In this document: piece after piece, positions 11,834 to 24,955 of the stretch
Layout of the letters: each line of letters begins with the position of its first letter
How positions within the stretch are numbered: position 1 is the first letter of the stretch
Assembly: GCF_964204645.1 (NCBI RefSeq)
Contig: NC_134031.1
Location: 2,773,001-2,837,000 of the forward strand
DNA: 64,000 nucleotides
Direction of reading: 5' to 3'
Source of the DNA: Tubulanus polymorphus
Lineage: Eukaryota; Nemertea; Palaeonemertea; Tubulaniformes; Tubulanidae
Translations under genes and position numbers: made by a program
The notes under the pieces: generated by a model
Database searches by the model: none
What the model saw: only the letters and a program-made list of their open reading frames with translations
What the model was told of the DNA's origin: nothing

Positions 11834-13349
11834 GATAGAAAAAGATCTAGGTTTCCTCGGGTTGGATATTTTGAATTGTTTTCAGACAGAAGGGCGGCCC
11901 AAATTCGTTGACCGTGATAGGCGAGGATTAAAGCGTATATAAAGAGCAAAATGACTTGATGCGTGATGCCCTGTTCATCGCATAAAGTTATCAACTGCCA
12001 TAGTAAAACAGGTACCATGATTTATCAGTTTCAAACTTGAAACAGTTCACGCGTTGCTGCGCATGTCGCATAGGAACGTCCACGTGATAAAAGGTCACTA
12101 ACACTCTGAAGATGGGTATAAATAGGCCACCACCAGGCCTCCTTCCGTCCGTGAATTTGATGATGATAAAGCTTTTTGAAAATGGCTGCTCATAGACTTG
12201 AATCGAAACGATAACATCCTCTTACAATTTTTCTTCAATTGTCGGCTTTATTCGTCGACTGAATTAGACAGAGATTTATCTATGAAAAACCAAAATGGGC
12301 AGCAGAAGTACTCTGCCCGAAACGTTAGAACCATTACTTTCTTGCTGTTTCTTTTCTAATTGTTGCTTTTATCCTACTGCCGGTGCTTAATCAAAATGCT
12401 TAATGATACTATGATGCGGGATATCATGGTATGGGAGTTACTTGGAATAATACCTCTCAGGATGGGTAGACGTACTCCATGCCCGTAAACATCGGAACCA
12501 TATAACATGCTTGCCGTTTGTTCTACAACCTTGAGCTTCTTCATTCTACTACCGGCTTAAGACTGATACAATCTCTTCAATTACATGGTTGAAGTAGGCT
12601 TTGGCCGAGTTACAAGAGTAAATCCTCAACCTACCCAGTCTTTCCGAAGCCTATATGTAGATGTTCCAGAGTGGTAGGAATTTATTGAATCATCCGTTCT
12701 GTAGATATTCCAATAAGTTTCGTATCGCTATACTGTTGTTAATGGGGAAAAAAATAAATACAAGAAAACATTATTTTCTGATTTAAATACGCGTTTTATA
12801 AATAATTTTATTCGCAATAGAATTCGTATATTTAAAATAACTAATGATACTCTTTACGATATTTAAATTATATCAGTTATGTACAAACATATGATATCTT
12901 TTAGATACATGTATATATAAAGCTAAATAGATCATAAATAGATAAATGATAAGCAGATAATCTCTTTTTGGAAGAGATCTAATTCGTTGAAATGAAACAG
13001 TCGAAAACGCCCTTCTTCGTTCTAAATAACCAAGAAGAAGGACCTGATGCAATTTTCATTTTACGTAATATTTCATTTTTTCAACGCTGAATGAAACTGA
13101 ATGAATTAGAAGTATTTTAGGAGAGTGCCTTCCTCGAAAACTATGGATTATAGCGAAACGAAATCTTAACCAAAAGAGAAAGTTTAAGGCGTTTTGAATG
13201 TTTTATGATTGAATGAAATATTTGAGGGCGAACAATCCCTTTTCATTGGAAAGCTATATAACCCATAGTTTAGTGAAAGGTAAACGAAAAGTTATAGTCG
13301 AAAGCGTTTGACCATCGACGGCAAAAGTTCGAGCGATGGGATCTACGAT
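11834..13349. other. Intergenic region
   Basis: Lies between the start of the TSP1 gene and the end of the PH-domain gene, both on the minus strand. A TATAAATA box on the plus strand (12117-12124) has no evident gene behind it. A minus-strand AATAAA (12812-12807) may end the PH-domain transcript. Nothing else is recognised. Confidence 0.5.
12807..12812 (-). terminator. Candidate poly(A) signal of the PH-domain gene
   Basis: Plus-strand TTTATT, reading AATAAA on the minus strand, about 540 nt after the stop codon at 13350-13352. Other AT-rich variants lie close by, so the exact site is uncertain. Confidence 0.35.
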
Positions 13350-16300
13350 TTAAACCATCACGGCGTCTCTGTGACCGGCTAACATCGACCGAGACATTTC
13401 TTCAAAATCCTGAAATATGAATTCAGATCATAATAAGAAAAAGGTGAAGAATGAATATATGAGCCGGGACTCAGTTCCACAGTTATCGGCTAAGGCTAAA
13501 CGCACACGACGATGCAGGGAAACGCTCGTAGTTTCAGTGTCCTGTTTCCGCGTTTCCTGTGTCTGGTTTCCGTGATCAAACATGTTTGATTCCATGTTTA
13601 TGTGTTTCCCTATGTGTCGTGTGCATTGGGCTTTGGTCTATATATGAAACCGTCCCTAAGATACGAGAATAATTACCGCTATTTGCTGTAATGTTTCAGG
13701 ATTCACTGATGACGATCGTTTCTGTTTGTTAAAGTCGCTGGAGCTACGAGGCCTCGAATCAACTTTCATAGGACTAGCAGCAGCTTCGGAGCTACCGAGC
13801 GTGGCGGCGCGGCGCCGGACCGGGGTACTACTCGGTTTCTCATCTGACACCCTGTTTATATCCCGTAGACGCCTAAGGTTGGTTTCTGATAGGCTCAGTC
13901 TCAGATCTGGGGCCGTTTTAAGATGTTCGATCGTTAACCGAACTGCACCTCCATCTCCCGAGCCAGTACTGCCGATGCTTCCCTGGGATTTCCGTCGGCT
14001 TTTCACACTCGACGACGTCTTGCGGTTATGTAACGCTTCCGTGCTGGCCGACATTTCGTCCGATTTTTTCCTTATCGACTTCATATTTTCGGTTTTCTTG
14101 CATAGTTTCTCCTCGATAGAATCCAATTCTTCGGTCAGTTCTTTCAAATGCGACGCGATGTGCGTTTTCTCTTCGGCAGTTTCCTCTTTCAGACTGGGCG
14201 CTGAGACGGACGAACCTCGGGTGGCTCCGAAACGAAGAAGGTTGTTCAATTTGAACGGTTTATTTTCGGGTTTCTTTAACTTTTTATTCAACACGTCAAC
14301 CTGTAATTCAAACACATATTCAACACATTTCAATGAATTAGAAATGCAAATAATCCATGGGCCCGAGCTTCTGTCGAAGCCGAACAGATATTTGAAAATT
14401 CGGTTTTCGTACCTTCAGTTGGGTGGATATACGTCGTTGTTTTAGTTGCGTTATGTCCTTCACAATCGTAGTTTCCGATTCATCGTCGGGAATTCTACCA
14501 TTGAAAACTTCTTGCTCAGGATTCAGTGATAATCGATTGGAAACTTTCAACTAAAACGAACAGAGAAAAGTAACTGATAATGTTTCAGAATTAGAAATGT
14601 TTCAACTGAACGAATTTTGATATCTTTGTTTAGGTTATCGCGATTTTGCTAGATTCATTCTGTTACAATACATGAGGATTAATCAGTCAGAATTCAACTT
14701 GACCCAATATACCTTTTTCTGCAATTCCTGTTTTTGCATCAATAGTTCGTTTAGGAGTTGCTGTTTCTTTAAATGCACTAGTTCTTGTTGCCACCTTGCG
14801 TCCTGTGAACGCCGTGCATTTTCGGCGTGTTCTACAAGACAAAAAAAAATGTCAGTAATCTTACAGTCGTTTCTTCAAATTAACGCGTCGTCGGTTATCT
14901 TTTGTTTTGTGGGCTCAGGTTTGTATGCGCAATAGTTCAAATTGAATGTAGGTAAACTGACCACCAGCAAACATCCGGACAATCGATGCGAACGAACCGA
15001 AATGAACCGAAACATTACGTGGGATAAACAAAAGAACTGTAAATAAATGTACATTCACGTCCCACGTTAACCTAATAAATAGTGGCCTGTTAAAAGCAAA
15101 TAAAACCATGAGAATATTGCCGATTGAAAAACCAGGTTATGTTACTAATAAAACGACAATAACTGTATATGAAAGAGTGACTCAACCAGTGGGAAGGTTA
15201 CTTTACACGAATTCGATACATTTATACGTAATTGGTATTTTCTGCAGTTTATGCCCCTATGTCGGATACCTTGAGATCGGTCAAATTCCTTACTGCCGCC
15301 GTCCTCTAAATCCAGACCTTCCAAGGAAATATTACCATTTTCTCGCGGACAGTCGTCCTAGAAAAAAATGACGCAAAGTATTTCGTAATTATTATTAGTT
15401 TTAGAGATAAGCTGGCCGGACCTGGGTTCCCCGATTCTAGGGTATCCATCCACTCGTTAAGATAATGTGACGCCAAGATTTAAGTTGAGAAACCATGAAT
15501 TTACAAGATTTCGATATTTAGGGTTAAGCTTATATATTCACCTCTACCCGAGCCCCGAAGTGCCCGGTCCCGAAGTGAGCTCCGAGCAGATTTGGAGTCG
15601 ACGCTGAAAGCGCGTCACCGTCAATCTCGTCTGCCGTGCTTTCGGTCGATGTTTTCTTCTGCGATCGGTGACGCGGACTCAAGGTCGGTTCGTTGTCGGA
15701 AGCATCCGACCCATCGCTGCTCAGATAAATCTTCATCACCGGTCTGACGGGGGTCTCCAGTTGTTCCCCGTGTTTCGTAACGCCACCTAGCGGTAGATCG
15801 ATCCCGGAATCGTGTAGAATAGCGCTCTCTGGTGGTTCGCTGGCAGAACTAGATATGCTGGAACGGTTATCCGACGGTTGGCGTTCGACTGGTTTATGCA
15901 ACTGTTCATCGCCGTCTGTTTTTACCGAAATCCTCAACACGGGTGACTCGTTTGAAGGCAGTTGTTTCTGGTGAATTGAAACGTAGCCGGGGTCTGGCAC
16001 GAAATCGGGCTTCAATTCTTTCAGCCATCGATTGAAATCGTATCGATCGAGAGCCGCTAACGTGAAACTGATGCTAGATCGGTCGGTTATCGTAAACTCG
16101 AATCCATGTTTATCAGTAACTTCAACTTTGGCATCAACTGTCGATATCGATTCTATATTTCCTTCATTTCCCGCCTTTGATTTGTATATATAGATGCATT
16201 TCTCATGCAGAATGCACCACAATTTCGAGTATTTACTTTTCAAGTCTTGAACACGAAGGTACGATTTAATTGTAGGCGATTTTAAAGACTCTAGTTTGAC

Positions 16301-18885
16301 TTTGGGTTTGTCTTTAGTCTTGCGTCTGTTCGTAGACGTTCGGCCAAACGTGAGATTGAATTTTGATTTCGATTTATGTTCTTTGGCGGCGACTGATTCT
16401 AAATGTTCGAGTAAACTGTTATCGATCGAGATTTGAGATGATTTCCGTCGCGCCGTCTTCGTCATATCGTCCGTATGGTCGGTCGCCAGGACGTACGAGA
16501 CGCGCCTGCGCGATAACAACATCTGTAAGTCCGGATCGATTTTCTTCTTCGATGACGTCACGGCCGTAGTAGCGGATGTGACGTCACATTCATCCGAGTG
16601 CGAATGTCGGCGGTGCTCGGTGACCAGGCCCGTCTTGCTGAAGAACGGTTTCGGATGCAGTTCTAGTGCGCTGGGAGTTTGTAATTTCAACTCGACGCGG
16701 GATGATCGTCTGTTGCTCGAGGTCGGTTCATATCCGCCGTCGATTCCGTCCAAGTCCTCCTCGCTCGTATCCGAATCTGAGTTGTCCGCGGGGTCGGGAC
16801 TGAGAGCGGTAGCTCGCTGCAGTAATCGCACCCAGTGATGGTGATCTCCCAGCGAAGACGCCGTAAACGTGCGCTTTGAACCGTCTATTTTACTGGTGAG
16901 AACGACGTGGAACCGATTAACCGTCATCTTCCCTTCGTCGTCCAGAACTCGCATGCCGGTCGTATCCTCGCGACTTATCGATCGGAAACAAACCTCGTTA
17001 ACGCTAAAAGTCGGCAGCACGAGAACGTGTGACGTAGTAAGCGCGTTTTGAGAACCGAAAACGCACAGAACCATATCACTCAGAACGCACCATTTTCGTT
17101 TGCCATCGCCTTGATCGACTAACCAACCGGTCTTATCTGGATTGGATATTTCATCGGCTGTAACCTGTAGAGGTCGGGTGATATCCATATTCTGAGTGTA
17201 TATCCGACATCGGGTACGCAAACCGGGGGCCAGCTTCAGTCGTCGATCGCTTATAGATGGCGCTGTATAGGATTTATCTCCTGGCTCCCCGAACTCGCAC
17301 CGGATGGCTTCACTTGCGGCTACCTGTAAAAATAAGGATGAGTTCAAGATATTTTTGTTTATATAATAAAACCAATTGCGGTTTGAGAGTGTTATATCCC
17401 GTGACTAAAAACAAATGTTGTGAATAAGAAAATACACGATAACAAATATGAATCATTCGATCTTATCAAACGGTTTAACAAGTTTTCATATGTACGAGTG
17501 AAATAGATTTCGATTACCGTTCAAAAACCTGTGCGAATGTCTCGGACACGAATTGGCAGCGCGACAGCGTAAATATCAATACGAACTCAGTATTGTGTAC
17601 AACAACTGCGGAAATCAGTACTGGTCACGCGATTTATACAGATTTACAGAAATGAGCACCAGTTATTTCACCCCTAAAAGACGCGACGACACCACCATAT
17701 CGCGGTAAAGACGTCTTTATTCTTTGGGTTAATTGATCGTGTTAAGTGCAGTGTTAAACGCACTATAAGAACGCACTCCTCTCGCGGTCAGCTCTTCCTA
17801 TTTGATCATTTATTAAACTTAATCATTTTATGGAGCAACATAATAGATCCATGTTTCTACCTTTAAATTGTATGGTCATAATAATGACATTGATAAAAGT
17901 TATACATCTAATTTGAGGTCAAACGCGTGCGTGGTAATAAATAAAAGTTGAAAAATTGAGAAAAAAAGATAAGAATTTTAAGCGTCTAAAGCGATATGGT
18001 CCAGAAAAAAAATGCAATAAGCTAGATATGAATATCCTTTTGTTATTATTAATTCTCACCGTAGATTTTGTGTATTGATTCAGTTTTCTTGCCTCCAAAT
18101 CGATTGATGATTTAGGCGCCATCCTAACCTCGCTAATGTAGCGCACTTCGCTCCGCTCTCGTCTTATTCCTGAACTATAGACCGTACTTTCACGGCATTC
18201 TGTTCTTTCATAAGCGTTCAGTTTTTTCGAGGCATTTAAACGCGATTCTAACGACGTAATCCACAGTTTTACATCCCATGTTAAATCTCTAGATTTCTTC
18301 GATAAATCTTCAGCTTCCAGCGAAGCCATCAGTTCGTTCACTTTAGTAACCGTCTCTTCTGCAACTGCAAGAACACATAATATATACTCGATTATTAAGA
18401 AATTAAAAATGTCTTTCGGAGTTTCTCTAACGTTCTCCTGTTATAAACGCTAAGAAAACGTCCGCTCTTGACGAATTGTGTGAATAAAATGAAATAGAAT
18501 GGTTCTCAATAAACGACCGGACAAAGCCATTTGGACAAACGGGTAAAATCATTTGAACTGGCCGATTGACGTCAAAACAATTTGATATTGACAGTATTTC
18601 GGTCCGAGGGAAACTACAACTCATATATATATACAGTGTTTAAGCTATTCAAACATCGATGGGAGATCTAATCAATTCAATGAAATCCGTATTGATAGAA
18701 AAATCGTCGTAGAAATGAAAAAATATGACAATAATCACACTACCACTCATGCATGGAATATACATCAATGCAACCCTATACCCTACATCTTCAAATATAC
18801 ACACGAAATTATGCAGATTTGCTGATTTTCTTGTGCTGAATGAATTAGGATTAAGCCTACCTATATTAACGAGTACTAAGTCCAT
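13350..18885 (-). CDS. PH-PH-coiled-coil protein, AFAP1-like architecture
   Basis: Eight exons with matching phases give 1,046 residues: 18885-18861, 18364-18060, 17323-15542, 15357-15270, 14831-14713, 14550-14413, 14300-13677, 13409-13350. The short first exon encodes MDLVLVNI and the next a leucine-rich helical segment. Exon 3 has a first PH-like domain (TGWLVDQGDGKRKWCVLSDM to HHHWVRLLQRA). A Ser/Arg-rich linker separates it from a second PH domain (SYLRVQDLKSKYSKLWCILH to YDFNRWLKELK). The 119-nt exon encodes a strong coiled coil (WQQELVHLKKQQLLNELLMQ); a further helix (HLKELTEELDSIEEKL) lies in exon 7. The last exon encodes DFEEMSRSMLAGHRDAVMV. Two PH domains followed by coiled coil recall actin-filament-associated proteins (AFAP1 family), but I see no diagnostic signature. 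It is probably a cytoplasmic adaptor at membrane or actin. Confidence 0.8.
13494..13631. mobile_element. Short terminal-inverted-repeat element
   Basis: The left end GGCTAAACGCACACGACGAT, continuing GCAGGGAAAC, is nearly the reverse complement of the right end GTTTCCC...GTGTCGTGTGCATTGGGC. It is about 138 bp, non-coding, and lies in the last intron of the PH-domain gene. The ends differ from the GGTTCCACAG family, so this is a separate MITE family. Confidence 0.6.
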
Positions 18886-20782
18886 CGATGACTCCGTTCA
18901 TGGCCAATTTATACTCAATTAGACCCCATACATTGACTATAGTAAAAGCAGCTATCCACACCGGTTCAACCGTATATTACGTCGAAAATGTAACTGAACG
19001 TTTTGGCGTGGCTCAATGTTTGAGTTCGTGGGCACGTTTCAAACGGCATTGGTGCTCGTTCAACCGTGTGGCCTGATCTTTCAAATCATTACTGGAATTT
19101 AGTTTTAATTATAACGCCTTTCACTGCGTTAAAAAGAATCGTTAATTGGACCCGTCTTTGATGTGGTATGAACAATAAAAGCCGCGGGCGTGACGGCGAG
19201 TCTCACAGTGCTCTGCGTTAACACTTTATTGCTTTCAATTTCCTCTCGTAAAAATTCCTCTAATTATCGAACACAATTCGTCGCCTCAATAGAAATTGTA
19301 TTTTCAGCCTGTATTTTATTTCGTAATAGCCGGGTCTCCCCCATTTTGTCATCACCAGTTATAATACGACGGACCAAAGTTCCTCTCCGAAGTCCAGTTT
19401 CGCAGTAAGGTTTCTTTTACTCACTGGGCTTAAATCTTATTACTATAAACTGGTCTTGATATTTGAGATGGGATACGGATGTTTTTCGGATGTTATCAAC
19501 TCAAAACTAAAGTCATCTGACTTGGAACTGGTCGGAAATAAATATGCGGCCGAATGTCAAAGTGTTCATCACCCAAACCCTGTAGTTTCTTACCTTTCAG
19601 CGCTGATATATCCATCTGTTTGGATTCCATGTCTAGCCGATTCGAAAGATAATTCAATAAGTGTCACTATGTGTGGGCCAAAATAGACTGTACACATCCT
19701 ATAAACAAACTGTTCATCGACTGGGTTTTAATCGTCTGATTCCGGGTAGTTGTAATGTCAGCTATGAGTGGTTTCGCCGAGATTATCGACCTATTTAAGA
19801 CAAAACGTTCCCTATTGTTTTTCTAGAGAAACTACATATTTCCAAGACTCGAGCTCGTAGTAAAATTAGTCTTGCGCCTGAAACAAATGTTTGTCGGTAA
19901 ATGAGTCGATTGTGTACACTGAGAAGTTGTGTAAGGTTGTATCTATATATCTCGGAAAAGCCCATAAAATTAGTTTGTTACTATCGCATTAATCACTTTA
20001 TGTCAAATATTGATCAACGGAATAACCTCGTGCGATAACGATCGAACAAATACCTAAATATTATTTTATGCTATTTTGAGGAGCGCGAGGACTCACTTCA
20101 TCCGAAAGGATGTGCTCCAAAAATGGTCGTTTATGGATATTGGAACAAAACCATTCTAAGTATCTACATGTAAGTATCTATATGTCAGTGCGCCAGTCAG
20201 TGCCGCTTGTCGCGTCAACGGAACCAGTCAATATCCCGAATCCTCATTATAGTGTTATGAAAATAGGCCGATAAACTCGAAATTGTGTAGACCACGCTTG
20301 CCACAGCGAGAATCACATAAATTGAATTGAATTGATTTGTAAACAATATGGTGGACAACATCGACAAATTGTACGGAAATGATCGGAAATAAAGGTATTT
20401 AAGTCATTTTGATCACTAGTTCTTCGATATACGTGACTTCTTCGTTTGTCCGAATTAATTAAGTTCACATTTCACTTATTATGCATTATTCATGCTGAGT
20501 GAAGAGTGAGGCTTAAAATCTTCCGTCCGGATCGAATCAATCAAGAAATGTCAATATTGAAAAGCAAAGAAATCGAATATATATAATAGCATTGATAAGT
20601 ACCGGGTTTTACTCCCAACTTGGTCCTTGCTCATGATATTCAAGTCTGATTGGGCTTTTAAGAATAAGGTGGGAGTGTCCAGAAAGTATATAGTAGGCCT
20701 AGATATTTTTGATAGCTTGATTGGTTTCATTTCCAACACGTTGTAGATATTATTGAATTTGGCCGTGAATGAATTGAGAGAT
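18886..20782. other. Divergent intergenic region
   Basis: Lies between the start of the minus-strand PH-domain gene (ATG 18885) and the start of the plus-strand UBX gene (ATG 20783). Both promoters must lie here or in unseen 5' UTR exons. No TATA box or exon could be assigned. The open frames present are short and lack splice context. Confidence 0.45.
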
Positions 20783-23055
20783 ATGTCTCAGATATCGACG
20801 AGCGACCGCCCGAAGACCGGCCACGGACGACGCCACCACGGAATAGAGGCGCCCCAGACGGCCCGTGATTCGTACACGCCGCATCAGCGAATAACGCCGG
20901 ATAGGATCGAACCGTGGACTGAGAATGATCAGTTCATCGACTGGGGAACGATGGAGACTAATATCGATATAACGGGATGCGACGTTTTAGATTTGGACAC
21001 CGGTTTCGAGTTACACACCAACAGAAACAGAGAGAATTCATCGGAAATAGACGGCCGTCCGAAAACAAGCAGAAGCATGAGAAACAGGTATTTAGAACAA
21101 ACTCGCTCTGGGGCCATATATCTGAGCATCTAAATTTCAAAAGTTTTCTTCGATTTCAACCTGCTTTATAATGAACCAACCTCATACTAAGAGCCACTAT
21201 ATCTGACAAGGATGGATCCCAGAATGGATTCAGAGGCAAGGTCCCTGAAGCTCCTTGATTCCTTATAAACTCCTAAACGGAGTGCTTGAAACTTCTTAAA
21301 TTTGACCAAAATGCCTGTAACCTGTTTTTGTCGCTTTGCATCATTCTCTATTTATTACATTGTTCTGTGATTTCCCTTGTCTATATCATACCTTATATTT
21401 CCAGAAGAAACAGTCACAATCAGCAAGGAGAAAAACAACATCAGCCGATGAAAACAGCTCGATCGATGTCAGTCGATATCAATGAACTCGGAGACCGGCC
21501 TAAAACTGGTCGCAGCAAAGAAAGGTAAAAATGAACACCAGCATACATCGTCTATATTGAACAACTAGATAGGTGTGCCACGATGATAGAACATGAATAT
21601 TTGAAACATTTTTGAATATCGAATTTTCGGTTTTCAATTAAAAACCTTAATAAAGGAGCGTAATAAACTTGAATCATCAACTTATACAAAAAAACTGGTT
21701 TGAATTGATTTCAGTCAGGATAAGACTACTGTAGGCCCTACTATCATTGTATCTTCTGCTTCTTCTATTTTCCTGTGAAATTTTAGAAAAGAATTTCTTT
21801 TCATGTAATCAGGAGGTCTTATCACGAGCCACAAGTGAATCCGTCTCCTCCCCCGCATCCAGCTCCGCCGTCAACTTCGAGGACAACTTCAGCCAAAAGA
21901 CGAACGGCTAAACGTCGAACGTCTCAAGAAAATACAGGTAAGCAGGTATTCAATAACCCGTAGTGGTCTGATGAATGAATCTGTGGTTCTGTGCATTTGA
22001 TTCACTTGTGTTTCACCTGATGAATGGAAATCATCCTGAAAACATTTGTAACAAGCTCATTAGAAAATGAGATTTGTGTTGTTATCGCTTCTATAAATAT
22101 TCAGTGTCCTGAACTCTCATCCTCCCCCGACAGGGATTCAAACCTGATGGCATCGAGATTGCCACGGTACGAAACCCTGCCACACTAGACCTAGCGCGCA
22201 GAATCATCAGCCAATCAGAAATCCCGTTTTATTTTAGCCGTGTTTTCACGTTTATAGAAAATTTACCTCGTTCCTTGGAATTTACCTCAGCGATTATACA
22301 ACAAGCAATCTGATTGGTGCCGCAAGTTTTCAAGCGCCAAAGCTGCGCATGTACCTGCGCGCCCGGTCTAGTGTGGCAGGGGTTCGTGCCGTGGCTGACT
22401 GTAGCGATGCCATCAGGTTCGAATCCCTGCCGTGGGAGGATGGATGTGAACTCTTAAGATTTATTCAAAATTTCTTCATGCAATGTTTCTTCTTGCAGAG
22501 GCGAACATTATTTTCTCCGAAAACCCCGAAATTCGACCGACATCCGTGACGCTATCACGATACCGACCGCTCCCGGCTATCGGTAAATCTCAAAACCTCT
22601 CCGACGATCTCCCGGAACGCGAACCACCGACGTTCGAACGTCGCGACGACGATTTAATCAAAATCCACGACGTCCAAACTATCGAAAATCAACTCGCCGA
22701 TTGCGCGATTACCGACGCCGAATTCATCGAGCGTTCGTACTCGGAGATCGCTCTGTCGAAAACCGACGCGTTGTTCTCGGAGCCGCACGTTCTTCCCGCC
22801 GAACCGGAGGGCAACGAAAACCGCGTTTTACTCGCGATCAAACTGCCGAACAGGAAACGCGTGCAACGTTTCTTCCGGCCGTACGAAAAACTGAAACTGG
22901 TGCTACAGACGGCGGAGAACGCGATGTCGCAGGATTTATCCGATTACGTGTTGGCGTGTCCGATGCCAGTGATCGAATTTAAAGACATGAATATGTTGAT
23001 CGGCGAGGCCGGTTTACAAAATAGAACAATGCTGCATTTGGTTCTTCCCGATTAG
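20783..23055 (+). CDS. UBXN10: UBX-domain protein, UBXN10-like
   Basis: Four exons, 20783-21087, 21405-21524, 21813-21937 and 22499-23055, give 368 residues. The first ATG after an in-frame TAG (20744-20746) was taken as start. The N-terminal half is low-complexity and basic, with the word RPKTG/RPKTS three times (near 20810, 21060 and 21496). Mid-protein is LSRYRPLPAIGKS, which matches the conserved RYRxLPxIG of UBXN10. The C-terminal 80 residues form a UBX fold: NRVLLAIKLPNRKRVQRFFR, KLKLVLQTAEN, ending TMLHLVLPD. UBX domains bind the AAA ATPase p97/VCP; UBXN10 is a ciliary p97 adaptor linked to intraflagellar transport. The usual FPR loop of UBX domains is not obvious, as in vertebrate UBXN10. 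Assignment rests on RYRPLP plus the C-terminal domain. Confidence 0.85.
22108..22452. repeat. Foldback pair of tRNA-derived SINE-like sequences
   Basis: Two inverted arms of about 90 bp (22108-22200 and 22358-22452) separated by roughly 150 bp, inside the last intron of the UBX gene. The right arm contains a perfect RNA polymerase III B box, GGTTCGAATCC (22416-22426). The left arm carries the same box inverted with one change (GGTTTGAATCC, minus strand, 22144-22134). Both arms share CCTGCCACACTAGACC or its complement. A recognisable A box was not established. Confidence 0.7.
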
Positions 23056-24955
23056 TTGAAACGTATAGAGATTATTTTGAAATGTATAGAGTTTATTGGT
23101 TTCTGTAGACGTGTGACTGTTAGATTCAGTTGAAGAAAATAACTCACAATTATGAAGTAAAACTAATGGCGGATTCTTCGAGATACACAATATCCGCGTA
23201 AAATCCTAAATAGGTTCAGAAAAAGATGAAAAGTTCTGGTAGTAAATGTACAGGGCCCAGTTTTTTTACAAAAAGGTTTAACTCTTAAATCGATTTAATT
23301 TCTTCAATAATTCAGTTTACCTTAAATCGATTTAGGCCTTAATCCTTTTTGTGAAACTGGGTCCAGAGCAACATTTCAGCTGAATTACTAACAACCACGA
23401 TCAGACATGAAGAGAGGATTGATGTTTCGCCTCAAATGCTATGAGCCATTTTCACAAAATTTAGAAAACGGCTCTTAGCTTTAGAATCGAAACATTAATC
23501 CTCTGTTAGTTTTTTACAATGGACCCTAAAGGTTTTACTTTGTTATTGTGGGTTTTTTCTTCACTTGAGGATTTTCTTGTTGAATCCGTCCGAACCAGGC
23601 AGGGTAGAAAATGCTTTTTTACATGCTTGACTTGACGAGTGTTTGTTAAGTTGCTCAAGATATTTTTCAGCGATAAATTGATATAAATCCGTCCAATTTT
23701 ATTATTGTTATTTTATTGATAGATAAATTTTTTACCATAATGAAGAAAAATACCAACATATCATTGATTAGAGGTCGTTGTAATGAGGGTCCACGATATT
23801 CATCGTTTTGTGATAGGAAACGGATTATTTTATTAATCATAAATCTGTGATTAGAAATGTCTTTGATTTTTCTGAAATGACAACTTTGGTTAAAATTGCT
23901 GAATTATTTGAGTTTGGTGTGAAAAACTGTTACCCTAAAATGCTAGTAAAAGCTGCTCTCCAGATATTGTACATTGCTATTGAGTAGTTTGTATAAGCTT
24001 GAAATAGTTGAACATTCCCAATTTGAACACACAGCGACCAGATTTAGATGGTCGTGATTTGAAATCCAGACGTTAAGGCAATGCTACATGGACATGTACC
24101 TTAGAAATGATCAGTTACGAGGCTGCTGTTTTGTATCAGCCATTTTCAATGCTTGCATCAATGATTTGGTCACTAACTTGTTTCATGCCAGTTTATGTAC
24201 AAGCCAATGCTATCATCTTCTGTGAAGGTGTTGAAATGTTGTTATTTGCGTTGTGAAAAAATGCATACTTATTTATCATTTTATTTTTTCTATTTTAACT
24301 GCCAGCGTTGACAACTCTGTGTAACAATTATATCAATAAAATTAGTCGTTTTTCTGTCATTCTTGGTTTCCGTCTCATATTTATTATTCTGTTGTTGAGA
24401 GTTTTTATTATCATACGAAATGTGTAAAAAACTGAAAAGCCGCGCTGGAAATAAGAACTACATGTATGATAGTTATGATGCAGTGATTTAGGACAGAATA
24501 TTCGGTAAGACATGAATCCAGGCACAGACGCAAACTTGAATATATCGATCATATGGGACTGATTCCATTCTTTCTGATCCCCAACCGTTTTAAGATGTTC
24601 AACACCGAATAGTAAAATGTGACCGACCATGATTTCAGGCACGCGTTTTGAAGGCAATCCGTTAGATTTGAATATTCTCGATGACTTCGTTATCTTATTT
24701 TTTTATATCGGACTGGATGATATTTCTTTTATTGCGTTGAAAGGCTCGTCGGATTGGAATTGTTCAACTCTAAACCGCATGCGCGCGTGGTAAACCGTTT
24801 AGCGATAACTGATCGGTGTATAAAGGAATTATACGGGGAATCCTATGACGGGAACTCCGTGATACAAAGCATCTGCGGCCTGGCTGTCTGCTTCATTTTG
24901 TATTCACTAATTATAGTAAACAGTACTGAAATACATTCAGCAAACAAATCGGTTC
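23056..24955. other. Intergenic region, repeat-rich
   Basis: Between the UBX gene and the GPCR, whose 3' ends face each other. It contains nested palindromic elements (about 23131-23565, with another at 23253-23364). It also holds the left copy of a duplicated non-coding segment (about 23690-24060). AATAAA at 24335-24340 could end a long UBX-gene 3' UTR. No further gene is supported. Confidence 0.5.
23253..23364. repeat. Palindromic MITE-like element (GGGCCCAGTTT family)
   Basis: GGGCCCAGTTT...AAAAGG at the left end is the inverse of CCTTTTTGTGAAACTGGGTCC at the right end. Inside are two copies of TTAAATCGATTTA. It lies within a larger foldback carrying CACAATTATGAAG (about 23143) and its inverse (about 23545), so one element appears to have inserted in another. 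Confidence 0.65.

Noticed and set aside
13726-14445. 239-codon open frame on the plus strand
   Set aside because: Exactly opposite exons 6-7 of the minus-strand PH-domain gene, whose exons join in phase; it is a shadow.
22358-22452. Functional tRNA gene
   Set aside because: A B box is present, but no cloverleaf, acceptor stem or anticodon loop can be drawn; a SINE-like remnant fits better.
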